Counted from the first letter of the stretch, positions 1 through 7,606 are shown. The stretch: 13,094 nt of DNA from Methanosarcinaceae archaeon UBA470 (GCA_002508425.1 DAKU01000088.1:1-13094), one strand, 5' to 3'. The notes: generated by a model not told the origin, from the sequence alone. Numbers and translations are program-made.

Positions 1-134
1 CTAACAAGCCATTTACTTTGAATGCTCATGTAAGGAATAAAGCAATGTGCTTATGAAGCTTGGAAGAGAAGAAGCATGTTTGTGTTATGAAAAAGCAGAA
101 GAATTATCTGCCTAAGAATTCAAAATTCTGGCTT

Positions 135-821
135 TTAAATTATCATCTCCGCCCAAATGCCCTTTTCTTCAATAACAGCTGCTGGCAGATCAATTACTTT
201 TTCAACGGCATCGATGATAATTCCATCTGCTGTTGCAATCACATATTCAGAACCTGCGTTCTTAAGGTCAAAGTCTGCATGTGCAGAGGTTGACACTTCT
301 CCTTGCAAAGATGACAAAACCATTTCCTGTCTTATTATAGCTGCCAGTTCTCCGCTCTGGCTCATCTGTGAATCCAACAGCACTTTCACATATGGGATAC
401 TGCATTTTGAAAGTGTGGAACACATCTGTTTCACAGCTTCAATTGTAATGTTAGTATTATTATGGGATCTGAAAACTCCTCTTGTGTCACGGACAAAACC
501 ATCATCACATAGCCACAACGTATGACATTCCAGCATGCTCTCTATTGCTATCAGCACATTATATCCATCAAACAGGATTTTATTTCCTGTAACTTCTTTG
601 CAGGTAAGCCTTTTTTTATTACGTGCAATAGCTGTTTTTGGTGGTATTATTACTCTGGTGAGAACATTCCGTTCATTTTTTTCAAGGCGGTAGTGGTCAC
701 CGACAAATCTTATTGCTGATGCTTTGGGGTATCCCCTCTCCAGCAAATACCGAACATCTCTGGCGGGAAGAGATAATTTAATGATCAGAGAGTCTGTATT
801 TTCTGTTAAACCTGTTTCCAT
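135..821 (-). CDS. DUF434 domain protein with a C-terminal NYN/PIN-like region
   Basis: A 228-residue soluble protein of unknown function. Residues about 12-70 match the archaeal DUF434 type: LLERGYP, then SAIRFVGDHYRL and an Arg/Lys-rich stretch. Residues about 76-222 are the partner domain usually found behind it (DUF5616 type). That part carries FDGYNVL (D85, N88), LCDDGF (D106/D107), VLLDS (D150), HADFD (D183/D185) and ATADG (D199), an acidic pattern that recalls NYN/PIN nucleases. The nuclease idea is inference only. It has no signal peptide and no membrane segment. It is transcribed divergently from the response-regulator gene. A TATA-like stretch on this strand lies near 878-887, and another possibility near 842-851. 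No clear Shine-Dalgarno precedes the ATG, so a short-leader or leaderless message is possible. Family assignment is good; function is unknown. Confidence 0.8.
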   Translation of the reverse strand: METGLTENTDSLIIKLSLPARDVRYLLERGYPKASAIRFVGDHYRLEKNERNVLTRVIIPPKTAIARNKKRLTCKEVTGNKILFDGYNVLIAIESMLECHTLWLCDDGFVRDTRGVFRSHNNTNITIEAVKQMCSTLSKCSIPYVKVLLDSQMSQSGELAAIIRQEMVLSSLQGEVSTSAHADFDLKNAGSEYVIATADGIIIDAVEKVIDLPAAVIEEKGIWAEMII

Positions 822-986
822 AAAAGGTTTTTAAGATTAGTTATTATAAGTATCTGGCCAGCTGGCAATTGCAAGGTAAATATAAATAGATTAAAATATA
901 AATTGAATCATGTTAATATTTCCACTCTGGCGTTAACTTTTAGAACTGTTAAACTAATCCAAACTACTACATCTAATGGATTTGGC

Positions 987-994
987 ATAAATAC
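987..994 (+). promoter_or_regulatory. Probable TATA box for the REC-PAS-DUF835 gene
   Basis: ATAAATAC lies about 45 bp upstream of the ATG at 1036. It would place transcription start near 1015 and leave a leader of about 20 nt that contains AAAGGGA before the ATG. The 822-1035 gap is a divergent promoter region. It also holds two adjacent short palindromes, GCCAGCTGGC (857-866) and GCAATTGC (865-872). Confidence 0.4.
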
Positions 995-1035
995 TAAAAA
1001 AAATACATGTCATCTGGTGATTGCAAAGGGATACA

Positions 1036-2322
1036 ATGGAAAGCAAAAACAAAGATATAATCCTTATCGTGGATGACGAGGAAATGAACATAAACCTGCT
1101 TGAAGCATATCTGATGAATGATTATCAGATCATTAAAGCGTACACAGGTACCGAAGCTCTGGAAAGGGTAAAAGAAAAAAAGCCAGACCTGGTGCTTCTT
1201 GATGTCATGATGCAGGACATGAATGGATATACTGTATGTGACAAACTAAAAAGTTCACCTGAAACCCAATTCATTCCAGTTGTTATGGTAACCTCTTTGT
1301 CAGGTCGTGAAGACCGTATTCAGGGTATCAGTGCAGGAGCAGATGATTTTCTTACAAAACCACTTGACAGATTGGAACTAAAGACCCGAGTGAGCTCTCT
1401 TTTGAGGATTAAACATCTTCATGATAGCCTCATAGAAGAGAAAAAACAGTTAAGAAAGACAAATGAATATCTGGATAATTTAATGAGAGCTTCGCCTATA
1501 GCTACTCTTACAATAGATTCAGATCAAAACATCCTAACCTTGAACCTGAGCGCTATACAACTATTAGGATATGGAAAAGACGAGCTTGCCGGACTACCCA
1601 TAACCAACCTTACAGGTGGCAAGTGGCTTGAGTTCACAGATAAAAAGGATTATGAGACTTTCTTTGTTAAAAAGAATAAAGAATATACTCCAATGAACGT
1701 TTCAACTTCAGTTTTCGAAGGGAATGGAAATAAGATAATGATCATAACCCTGCAGGACCGTTCAGAACTAAGAGGATTGTTCATAACCCCTGTGAAAGAA
1801 GAGGTTTCTGAAAAGCAAGACTTTGACGGTATTTTCCTTGAAAGAGGTTCTATTTACCTGATACCAAACCATGACTCTGCAGAAGGATATAAAGTATTTG
1901 CAAATGTTGTAAAAAGCGGGATGCAAGGATTATGTATTACCCGTCAAAATCCTGAGAAGATAAGGGACAAATACAATCTAACAAAAACACCTATGATCTG
2001 GCTGACCAAGAACAGAATACACGGTCAGCAAGTGATAGACCCATCGGAGTTATTCAAAATATTCCCTACTGTATTTGATTTTATAAACAAGGCACAAGAC
2101 GGTATTATCCTTTTGGATGGGATTGAATTTTTATCATTGTTCAATGATGTACGTTCTGTAGTAAAACTTATGGAACAGACCAACGATACCATTATGGCAT
2201 CCTCATCTAGGATGATATTACAGCTTGATCCGGAAGTTTTTGATAAAAAGGAATATCATTTACTGAAGAGATGGATGAAATTGATTTCTTCTGAGAATGA
2301 GGAAATCGAACAGCCAACATAA
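1036..2322 (+). CDS. Response regulator with REC, PAS and DUF835 domains
   Basis: A 428-residue cytoplasmic signalling protein. Residues 8-125 are a complete receiver domain: acidic pocket D13/D14, phospho-acceptor D56 in LLDVMM, T86 and K108 in TKP. A charged helical linker (about 128-148) leads to a PAS-like sensor (about 142-245: NLMRASPIATLTIDSDQNI, then LLGYGKDEL). Residues about 268-415 are a DUF835 domain (GSIYLIPN, GLCITRQNPEKI, IWLTKN, GIILLDGIEFL). There is no histidine kinase, HTH or other DNA-binding output, so DUF835 is presumably the output or oligomerisation module. An in-frame TTG at 1021 could extend the protein by five residues. The ATG is preferred because AAAGGGA stands just before it and GGTGA abuts the TTG with almost no spacing. 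A KaiC-like ATPase follows 72 bp downstream, and the two likely act together. Confidence 0.88.
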   Translation: MESKNKDIILIVDDEEMNINLLEAYLMNDYQIIKAYTGTEALERVKEKKPDLVLLDVMMQDMNGYTVCDKLKSSPETQFIPVVMVTSLSGREDRIQGISAGADDFLTKPLDRLELKTRVSSLLRIKHLHDSLIEEKKQLRKTNEYLDNLMRASPIATLTIDSDQNILTLNLSAIQLLGYGKDELAGLPITNLTGGKWLEFTDKKDYETFFVKKNKEYTPMNVSTSVFEGNGNKIMIITLQDRSELRGLFITPVKEEVSEKQDFDGIFLERGSIYLIPNHDSAEGYKVFANVVKSGMQGLCITRQNPEKIRDKYNLTKTPMIWLTKNRIHGQQVIDPSELFKIFPTVFDFINKAQDGIILLDGIEFLSLFNDVRSVVKLMEQTNDTIMASSSRMILQLDPEVFDKKEYHLLKRWMKLISSENEEIEQPT

Positions 2323-2341
2323 TTTATAAAACATGAGGTTC

Positions 2342-2350
2342 TATATAAAT
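2342..2350 (+). promoter_or_regulatory. TATA-like element before the KaiC-like gene
   Basis: TATATAAAT lies 45-53 bp upstream of the KaiC-like ATG. This suggests that gene has its own promoter and a leader of about 20 nt, although read-through from the upstream regulator gene is also possible. Confidence 0.4.
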
Positions 2351-2394
2351 TATATTGGTTACTCTGATCACAATGTTCTGGATTTGATATTAAT

Positions 2395-3114
2395 ATGAGG
2401 TTCATAGATACCATAGATGGTCTTAATGAAGTATTTGAAACTGATATACCAAAGGATTTTGTGATCCTTGTAAAGGGTGCGGCAGGTACTCTTAAATCAG
2501 GTTTCACTTTTCAGATGCTCACAAAATATCTAGACAGCACAGACGAATATGGCCTCTACATTACGCTTGAGCAAAGCAGAGATAACCACATTAAGAACAT
2601 GGAAAGCATGGGAATTCCTGTATCCAAGCGATTGCACATAAGTGATTTTAGTGATTACAGGGTCCAGTATGATGATTTTTCAGAGGATCTTATTAATCTT
2701 TTGCAGGACAACATCATTGAGTTCAAAAGAAAACTGGGAGACAAATGTACCTGCGTAGCTATTGATTCCCTTGGTGCGTTATATTCTTTGCTTAATATAA
2801 AGCAAAAGGACCTCAGAAAACGTCTGTACAGGTTCCTAGAGATCCTGCGCAGAGAAAATATGAACATCTTTCTAATTCTCGAGACTGAAACTGATTATAA
2901 TATGGAACAATCTGTAACAGGTACCGAAGGCTTTCTTGCAGATGGCATCATTGAACTTGGCTTGCATTTTCAGGGCAATACCGCCAACCGTTATCTGCGT
3001 GTAAGAAAAATGAGAGCTACTGCACATAGCATGGAACCCTGGATACTCATTGTTTCCGATAATGGTCTTAAGGTCTACAAAGGCACTTTCAGCATGCCAC
3101 TTAACTTAACCTGA
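2395..3114 (+). CDS. KaiC-like RecA-superfamily ATPase, single domain
   Basis: A 239-residue single KaiC/RecA-type ATPase of the archaeal signal-transduction group. Walker A is GAAGTLKS (28-35, K34). The strand YITLEQSRD (55-63) carries the catalytic-position E59 followed by Q rather than the E-E of cyanobacterial KaiC. Walker B is CVAIDSL (120-126, D124). The C-terminal signature LRVRKMRATAHSMEPW, followed by the strand ILIVSDNGLKVY, is typical of KaiC-family proteins. Bacterial clock KaiC has two such domains; this protein has one, as is common in archaea. It follows the REC-PAS-DUF835 gene on the same strand and precedes a small membrane protein, which fits a signalling cluster, but its actual target is unknown. 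No strong Shine-Dalgarno precedes the ATG. A hairpin overlaps its stop codon. Confidence 0.88.
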   Translation: MRFIDTIDGLNEVFETDIPKDFVILVKGAAGTLKSGFTFQMLTKYLDSTDEYGLYITLEQSRDNHIKNMESMGIPVSKRLHISDFSDYRVQYDDFSEDLINLLQDNIIEFKRKLGDKCTCVAIDSLGALYSLLNIKQKDLRKRLYRFLEILRRENMNIFLILETETDYNMEQSVTGTEGFLADGIIELGLHFQGNTANRYLRVRKMRATAHSMEPWILIVSDNGLKVYKGTFSMPLNLT

Positions 3115-3119
3115 AAGTG
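3084..3119. repeat. 9-bp inverted repeat across the KaiC-like stop codon
   Basis: CACTTTCAG (3084-3092) and CTGAAAGTG (3111-3119) are perfect complements separated by 18 nt. The TGA stop (3112-3114) sits inside the right arm. A TATA-like GTTTATATT follows at about 3133-3141, so this could be a 3' mRNA stem-loop or an operator for the next gene. Confidence 0.55.
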
Positions 3120-3172
3120 TTGAGAAAGTTTATATTCTTTAAATAGAAAAAGACCTTTACGGGAGTAGCTTT

Positions 3173-3580
3173 ATGGTAGATGTTATTGGGATCTTTGGAA
3201 ATATCGAACTGCAATTATTTATTCTGCTATTGCTGGCATTCTCTTCATATATGGCTCACTCAAAAAAAGTGCAACTCCACTGCAGTTTGATGGGTATAGC
3301 TCTTTTTCTGCAGGTTCTAACCATCTTTTTCGTAATGTCCCCTTCTCTATCATCCGTTTCAGGGATACAGATTAGTGACCAATTATTCCTCGAATTATGG
3401 GTACATCACATAGCAGGTCTTTTAGTGATGCTATTGGTATTATACATAAATCTCGCTGTGAAAGGTTATGTACGTTTTCTGGGAGAGCCTTACAGACTTA
3501 TGAAACCAGTAGCTTTGCTATGGTTCGTGGTGTTCCTTGGCGGGATACATATCTATACCCGTCTGTACTCAGCTCTGTAA
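3173..3580 (+). CDS. Small four-helix membrane protein, unknown function
   Basis: A 135-residue integral membrane protein with four predicted helices at about 9-28, 37-57, 74-96 and 110-128. The loops are short and there is no signal peptide. Histidines lie at helix edges: H29, H36, a vicinal pair H78-H79 and H126. That arrangement could bind heme or a metal and loosely recalls DUF420-type four-helix proteins, but I do not recognise the family with confidence. GGGAG stands about 8 nt upstream of the ATG, and a TATA-like box near 3133-3141 suggests its own promoter. It ends 63 bp before the convergent F390 synthetase-like gene. Its position behind the REC/DUF835 and KaiC-like genes hints at a membrane component of the same module, but this is only an inference. 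Confidence 0.7.
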   Translation: MVDVIGIFGNIELQLFILLLLAFSSYMAHSKKVQLHCSLMGIALFLQVLTIFFVMSPSLSSVSGIQISDQLFLELWVHHIAGLLVMLLVLYINLAVKGYVRFLGEPYRLMKPVALLWFVVFLGGIHIYTRLYSAL

Positions 3581-3635
3581 GAGGTTCCAGTATTCTCATT
3601 ATAAGACAATCGGAACCATTAGCCATTCCACCAAG

Positions 3636-3659
3636 AGTAGATCTTATCTGCGATCTACT
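3636..3659. terminator. Stem-loop over the F390 synthetase-like stop codon
   Basis: AGTAGATC (3636-3643) and GATCTACT (3652-3659) form a perfect 8-bp stem with an 8-nt loop. On the minus strand the TAA stop (3646-3644) lies in the loop. The stem sits in the short convergent gap with the membrane-protein gene, so it may mark the 3' end of the minus-strand operon. No clean U-tract follows. Confidence 0.5.
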
Positions 3660-4999
3660 AGACGTTTTGGTCTGCCTTTTATCTGATAGAGTTCCAACCC
3701 ACCAGGAGCTGTATAGTTGAATATGACCTTGAAAGTGCCATCATGATAAGCGTTCTCAAGCCTTTTCTTGTATCTAAGGAAAGCACGCAGGAAATTTTCT
3801 TCCACAAGCCGCTTATCACATGCTGAAGGGTCAAGGCATTCCAGACTTACCCTCATGACGGTTTCACCCTCATCATCTCCACCGTAGAGGAAAGCCTCGT
3901 ATTCTCCGGTAAGATATTCCATATTCTCCCGCTGGAAAACACCCTTTTCCACATCCACGCGGTTAAAAGGTGTTTCTGCAACCCAGAAAGTTTCAGCTTC
4001 ACGCTGTGGATTCATTATTTTCATGTGTGTCCTTCCGCAGGCACATGGCTCTCGGGTTAGAACAACTGTGGTATCTTCGGTATCATAGTTAAGAAGAAGA
4101 GTACCGCATTTGGCACCCACTGGAAGCAAGGTCGTGAGCACGATTCTGCCACATTCTCCATCCTTGACGAATTTATCCATACCCGGATCATATACATCCA
4201 GATGCACCATGTCCTCTGATACATGAAGGCCACTGGACTCTGCACATTCTCCGCACATAGTACCTTCCGTACTGCCATAGTTGTTGTACACATCACAATC
4301 CCACACTTCAGCAAGGTAATTACGTGCTTCTTCAGCAAAGCTTTCCCCGCCTACCACAAGACGCTGAATACTTGATTCAGATGGCTCCAATCCCTGTTCC
4401 TTCATACTATTGGCAAGTCTTAACAGTTTAAAAACACTCCCTACAATGCCTGTGGGTTTATATGAAGTCACAATCCTTGTCGGAAAAGTGCATTTGCCTG
4501 TAGGAATAATGGTCATTCCGATATGATGAGCTGCAAGTGTCATAGTGTTAGCACCTACATTCATGCCATAAGAAGCACATATCACCACTTTATCCCCTGG
4601 TCCGAATCCCTGTGATACAAAATAACGGGCATATTTCTCTGCGTAACGCTCCCAGTCTTCCCAAGTGAGAAAGAACGCTTTTGGTGTCCCACTGGTGCCG
4701 CTTGTTTCATGGATAGTAAAGATGTCATTCAATTCCCCTGTCCTAAACTCAAAATCCTTGGTCACAGGTGGCTGGTGTTCTCTTATTGTGCTGCCATTGA
4801 TGATGGGCAATTCCAACAGGTCTTCATGGGACTGGATGTCGGAAGGTGAGAATCCATGCTCTTTAAACCATTTTCGATAAAATGGGGAGTTATCCACAGC
4901 GTATTTGACGGTGTAGCGAATACGCTCATCTATCAAAGCATCCAGTTCTCCTCTCTCCATGGTCTCTATGGATGGATTGTGATAAGGTCCTAGTAACAT
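3644..4999 (-). CDS. Coenzyme F390 synthetase-like adenylate-forming enzyme (PaaK family)
   Basis: A 451-residue soluble enzyme of the phenylacetate-CoA ligase (PaaK) branch of AMP-forming ligases. Motifs in order are the phosphate loop SGTSGTPK (100-107), NNYGSTEG (239-246), NYDTED (304-309), CACGRTH (319-325) and a basic C-terminus with K441 and K445. The N-terminus, with SPFYRKWF and REHQPPVT, resembles methanogen coenzyme F390 synthetases (called FtsA in that literature and unrelated to cell-division FtsA), and the length fits. Those enzymes adenylate or guanylate the 8-hydroxyl of F420 under oxidative conditions. The substrate here is inferred; another aryl or acyl acid is possible. The start is well supported: GGAGGA lies about 8 nt upstream of the ATG. 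It follows the YyaL-like gene by 33 bp on the same strand, so the two are probably cotranscribed. Confidence 0.8.
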   Translation of the reverse strand: MLLGPYHNPSIETMERGELDALIDERIRYTVKYAVDNSPFYRKWFKEHGFSPSDIQSHEDLLELPIINGSTIREHQPPVTKDFEFRTGELNDIFTIHETSGTSGTPKAFFLTWEDWERYAEKYARYFVSQGFGPGDKVVICASYGMNVGANTMTLAAHHIGMTIIPTGKCTFPTRIVTSYKPTGIVGSVFKLLRLANSMKEQGLEPSESSIQRLVVGGESFAEEARNYLAEVWDCDVYNNYGSTEGTMCGECAESSGLHVSEDMVHLDVYDPGMDKFVKDGECGRIVLTTLLPVGAKCGTLLLNYDTEDTTVVLTREPCACGRTHMKIMNPQREAETFWVAETPFNRVDVEKGVFQRENMEYLTGEYEAFLYGGDDEGETVMRVSLECLDPSACDKRLVEENFLRAFLRYKKRLENAYHDGTFKVIFNYTAPGGLELYQIKGRPKRLVDRR

Positions 5000-5032
5000 G
5001 TATTTATCCTCCTGTTGATTCTGATCTATATA

Positions 5033-7180
5033 CTATCCTCTGTTTTCACGGAGTTTAAGCATTTTCATCATCTCACTGATGTCATTTGTGGGCATGCTAC
5101 AACTGTAACCCTGACAAACATAGGCTGTGGTTTTTCCATCTGTTGCTGACATGCCTTTGGTGTAGGGGACAAGTTCTTCTATGCTTTCTTCCTCCTTTAG
5201 TAATAACACCATGTTTGGAAGAAAAGAGTTGTCTGTAAGGGATATCATTTCTCTGGTATCAGGATCTTCACGGTTTCCTGCAATGACCACTTCGTAAGTG
5301 GGTCCTAAGGCAAAGTCAAGAGCATGCAGTAATTGGCAGTATGCCATAGGCATTGCATCTACCTGGCCAGAGAATGTTTTCATAGATGCAGAGGCTTTTT
5401 CTTCAAGGTCTGTATTGCCAGTTATCCGAGAGAGCCTAAGAAGGTTCAGCATACTAACAGAATTACCCGAGGGAATTGCTCCGTCATATACTTCTTTGCT
5501 GCGGAACAACAGAGCTTCGGAGTCTTTTGCAGTATGGAAAAATCCTCCGTTATTATCCATGAAATCCCGTATCTGCAGGAAATTGATCCTAAGTGCCTGT
5601 TCAAGATACACACTATCCATGGTAGCCTGATATAATTCAATAAGACCCCATATCATAAATGCATAATCTTCCAGAAAACCAGTTATGGAGGCTTCGCCTT
5701 CCCTATACCGATGTAGCAGCCTGCCATCTGTGGATGACATTTCGCGAAGGATGAAGTTTGCAGCCCGGGATGCAGCTTGTGCATATTCCGGTCTGCCAAA
5801 GGCCCGGGAAGCTTTGCTAAGGGCAGCTATCATCAGACCGTTCCAATCTGTTAGAATTTTGTCATCCCTGGCAGGGTGAACTCTTTTTTCCCGCCTGGCA
5901 AAGAGCAACTGCCTTGATTTCTCAAGCTTTGTCTTTAATTCATTTAAGGGAAGTCCAAGTTCATGTGCTACTTCTTCCAGTGGCCTTACCAGGTGCAGGA
6001 TATTCTGTTTAGTGGAAATACCCGATATTTCCTCTTTGTAATTCCCCTCGGATGACACACCATATACCTTACATATCAGATCTGCTTCTTCTGCGGGGAG
6101 GAGCTCATAAATTTCTTCATGTTTCCAGAGATAGAACTTACCTTCCACCCCTTCGCTATCTGCATCCTCTGCACAGTAGAAGGCTCCTTCTGCAGAGCAC
6201 ATATCCCTTAAAATATACTCTATGACTTCTTCTGCTGCCTTTTTGTAATCCTCAAAGCCTGTTACCTGGAAAGCTTCGGTGTACGCTATGATGAGCATTG
6301 CCTGATCGTATAGCATTTTTTCAAAATGAGGTACCAACCAATTATTATCTGTGGAATAGCGGTGAAAACCAAATCCTACATGATCATATATGCCGCCACT
6401 GTACATGGCATCCAGTGTTTTTGTCACCATCTGCAGTGCTTCAATATTTCCAGTACGGTACCAGTACCTTAGAAGAAAGGTAAGGTTATGTGGAGAAGGA
6501 AATTTAGGAGCCTTTCCAAAACCTGCTGCCTGACGGTCAAAAGAGGAAAGCAACTGTGAATAGCCGCTGTGTATGGTCTTTTCGTTCATTTCGGTGTCAG
6601 TATTTTTAGCAGGACCTTGTGACACTTCTGGAGAAATTACGGCTTTCAGTTGTCTGGCACTCTGCAAGATCTCTTCTTGCTGCTGTGCCCATAAGTTTGC
6701 TATGTGAGGAATAATATCAAGCATCCCGCCACTCCCAAACCTGCCTTTCTTTGGAATATAGGTTGCTGCAAAGAATGGCTCTTTTGAGGGAGTCATGAAT
6801 ATCGTGAGTGGCCAGCCTCCTCTTCCTGTAATTGCCTGACAGACAGCCATGTAGACACTATCTATATCCGGCCTCTCTTCTCTATCTACTTTAATACAAA
6901 CAAAAGTCTCATTCATGAGCCTGGACACATCAGGATCTTCAAATGATTCTTTCTCCATGACATGGCACCAGTGACACGTCGAGTATCCAATGGAAAGAAA
7001 TATCGGCTTATTCTCAGCTTTTGACCTTTCAAAAGCTGCTTCACCCCAAGGATACCATTGAACTGGATTGTATGCATGTTGAAGCAGATATGGACTTTTT
7101 TCATTTATGAGAAAATTGGGTACCTTAGATATTTTATCAGAAATTTCATCTCTGCTATCTTTATCCTTTATATCGCTCAT
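5033..7180 (-). CDS. Thioredoxin-domain protein of the YyaL/DUF255 family
   Basis: A 715-residue cytoplasmic protein, full length for the YyaL/SPATA20 family. The N-terminus (about 23-185) is the DUF255 thioredoxin-like domain: SPYLLQHAYNPVQWYPW, then the active site CHWC (C69-C72), VDREERPDID and GRGGWPLTIF. The remainder (about 210-640) is an all-helical (alpha/alpha)6-barrel-like region with HFEKMLYDQA, CAEDADSEG, DDKILTDWNGL and IPSGNS. The C-terminus has YVCQGYSC, a further cysteine pair. The biochemical role of this family is not established; redox handling of thiols or sugars has been proposed. GGAAGGA lies about 7 nt before the ATG. It is the first gene of a likely two-gene operon with the F390 synthetase-like gene. 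Its upstream gap is shared with the divergent 41-residue cysteine-rich gene and contains nested palindromes. Confidence 0.92.
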   Translation of the reverse strand: MSDIKDKDSRDEISDKISKVPNFLINEKSPYLLQHAYNPVQWYPWGEAAFERSKAENKPIFLSIGYSTCHWCHVMEKESFEDPDVSRLMNETFVCIKVDREERPDIDSVYMAVCQAITGRGGWPLTIFMTPSKEPFFAATYIPKKGRFGSGGMLDIIPHIANLWAQQQEEILQSARQLKAVISPEVSQGPAKNTDTEMNEKTIHSGYSQLLSSFDRQAAGFGKAPKFPSPHNLTFLLRYWYRTGNIEALQMVTKTLDAMYSGGIYDHVGFGFHRYSTDNNWLVPHFEKMLYDQAMLIIAYTEAFQVTGFEDYKKAAEEVIEYILRDMCSAEGAFYCAEDADSEGVEGKFYLWKHEEIYELLPAEEADLICKVYGVSSEGNYKEEISGISTKQNILHLVRPLEEVAHELGLPLNELKTKLEKSRQLLFARREKRVHPARDDKILTDWNGLMIAALSKASRAFGRPEYAQAASRAANFILREMSSTDGRLLHRYREGEASITGFLEDYAFMIWGLIELYQATMDSVYLEQALRINFLQIRDFMDNNGGFFHTAKDSEALLFRSKEVYDGAIPSGNSVSMLNLLRLSRITGNTDLEEKASASMKTFSGQVDAMPMAYCQLLHALDFALGPTYEVVIAGNREDPDTREMISLTDNSFLPNMVLLLKEEESIEELVPYTKGMSATDGKTTAYVCQGYSCSMPTNDISEMMKMLKLRENRG

Positions 7181-7480
7181 TTATTGTCCTTCCCCCATCC
7201 TTTGAAAAATAAGAATGATCTTTTGTGATACAAAGTCTATTTGTTGCTTATCGTTTATTTCTGTTTACTACTCATACCTCATTATAATGTTGAGCATTAT
7301 ACTGAACACTATAGATATACTAATATAGTAGGATTGGAGACGTTAGTATTGCCCTTTGTTAAAAAGGCAAAGAAAAACGAACCAGGTGTTATCAACCATG
7401 CAAATTCCGAGTCCTGAACATGTATGCAATCTTAAAGCAGTTCACTGTCTGTGACCCGAAAAATGCAGGAGGTAAGTAGT
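7181..7480. other. 300-bp divergent intergenic region
   Basis: This separates the YyaL-like gene (-) from the 41-residue Cys-rich gene (+). It holds palindromic elements at 7283-7330, an AT-rich TATA candidate for the plus strand around 7311-7326, and a long leader (over 100 nt if that promoter is used). A 22-residue TTG-started reading frame at 7349-7417 with GGAG upstream is possible but unsupported. No RNA gene was recognised. Confidence 0.5.
7283..7301. promoter_or_regulatory. Palindrome TATAATG-N5-CATTATA
   Basis: This is a perfect 7-bp inverted repeat (TATAATG ttgag CATTATA) in the divergent promoter region, a plausible dimeric regulator site. Immediately downstream are ACTATA (7308-7313)/TATAGT (7324-7329) and TACTA-ATA-TAGTA (7318-7330), giving three palindromic elements in 48 bp. 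The regulator is unknown. Confidence 0.4.
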
Positions 7481-7606
7481 ATGGAGTTTGTAGCTGTAAC
7501 CTGTCAAAAATGTGGTAAAAAAGTGTATGTTAGACGTAACTGCGCCCGCAATGTAATGTACTGTACTATTCACTGCCTTGAATCAGGCATCTCATCAAAG
7601 AATTGA
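7481..7606 (+). CDS. 41-residue cysteine-rich (zinc-ribbon-like) small protein
   Basis: A very small protein of 41 residues. It has two cysteine groups, CQKCGKK (C8, C11) and a second set C21, C28 and C32 with H31 (NCARN, then YCTIHC), and a basic middle (KKVYVRR). The spacing suggests one Zn or Fe site, as in miniature zinc ribbons, but I do not recognise a family. Translation is credible because a near-perfect Shine-Dalgarno, GGAGGT, lies 7 nt before the ATG, which is stronger than for most genes here. It stands alone between the YyaL-like gene (divergent) and the feoA promoter region. A small stem-loop overlaps its stop codon and a T-rich stretch follows. A metal-binding or nucleic-acid-binding role is speculation. 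Confidence 0.65.
   Translation: MEFVAVTCQKCGKKVYVRRNCARNVMYCTIHCLESGISSKN

Noticed and set aside
60..293. A 77-residue plus-strand reading frame at the window start
   Set aside because: It overlaps the DUF434 gene antisense, has no ribosome site or family features, and reads as low-information sequence.
1021..1035. TTG extension of the REC-PAS-DUF835 protein
   Set aside because: The GGTGA before the TTG is too close, and AAAGGGA serves the ATG at 1036 better. The receiver domain is complete from the ATG.
3397..3720. A 107-residue plus-strand frame overlapping the membrane-protein gene
   Set aside because: It is a shifted frame over a gene with a good SD and clean helices, and its end runs antisense into the F390 synthetase-like gene. 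No sign of a frameshift joining the two.
7341..7376. Hairpin TGCCCTTT-GTTA-AAAAGGCA as a possible riboswitch or attenuator
   Set aside because: The stem is short with a mismatch, no known riboswitch core is recognisable around it, and no T-run follows.
7349..7417. A 22-residue TTG-started leader peptide with GGAG nine nt upstream, before the 41-residue gene
   Set aside because: The start codon is weak, the length is close to chance, and no regulatory composition such as a codon run or stall motif is visible. Conservation data would be needed.
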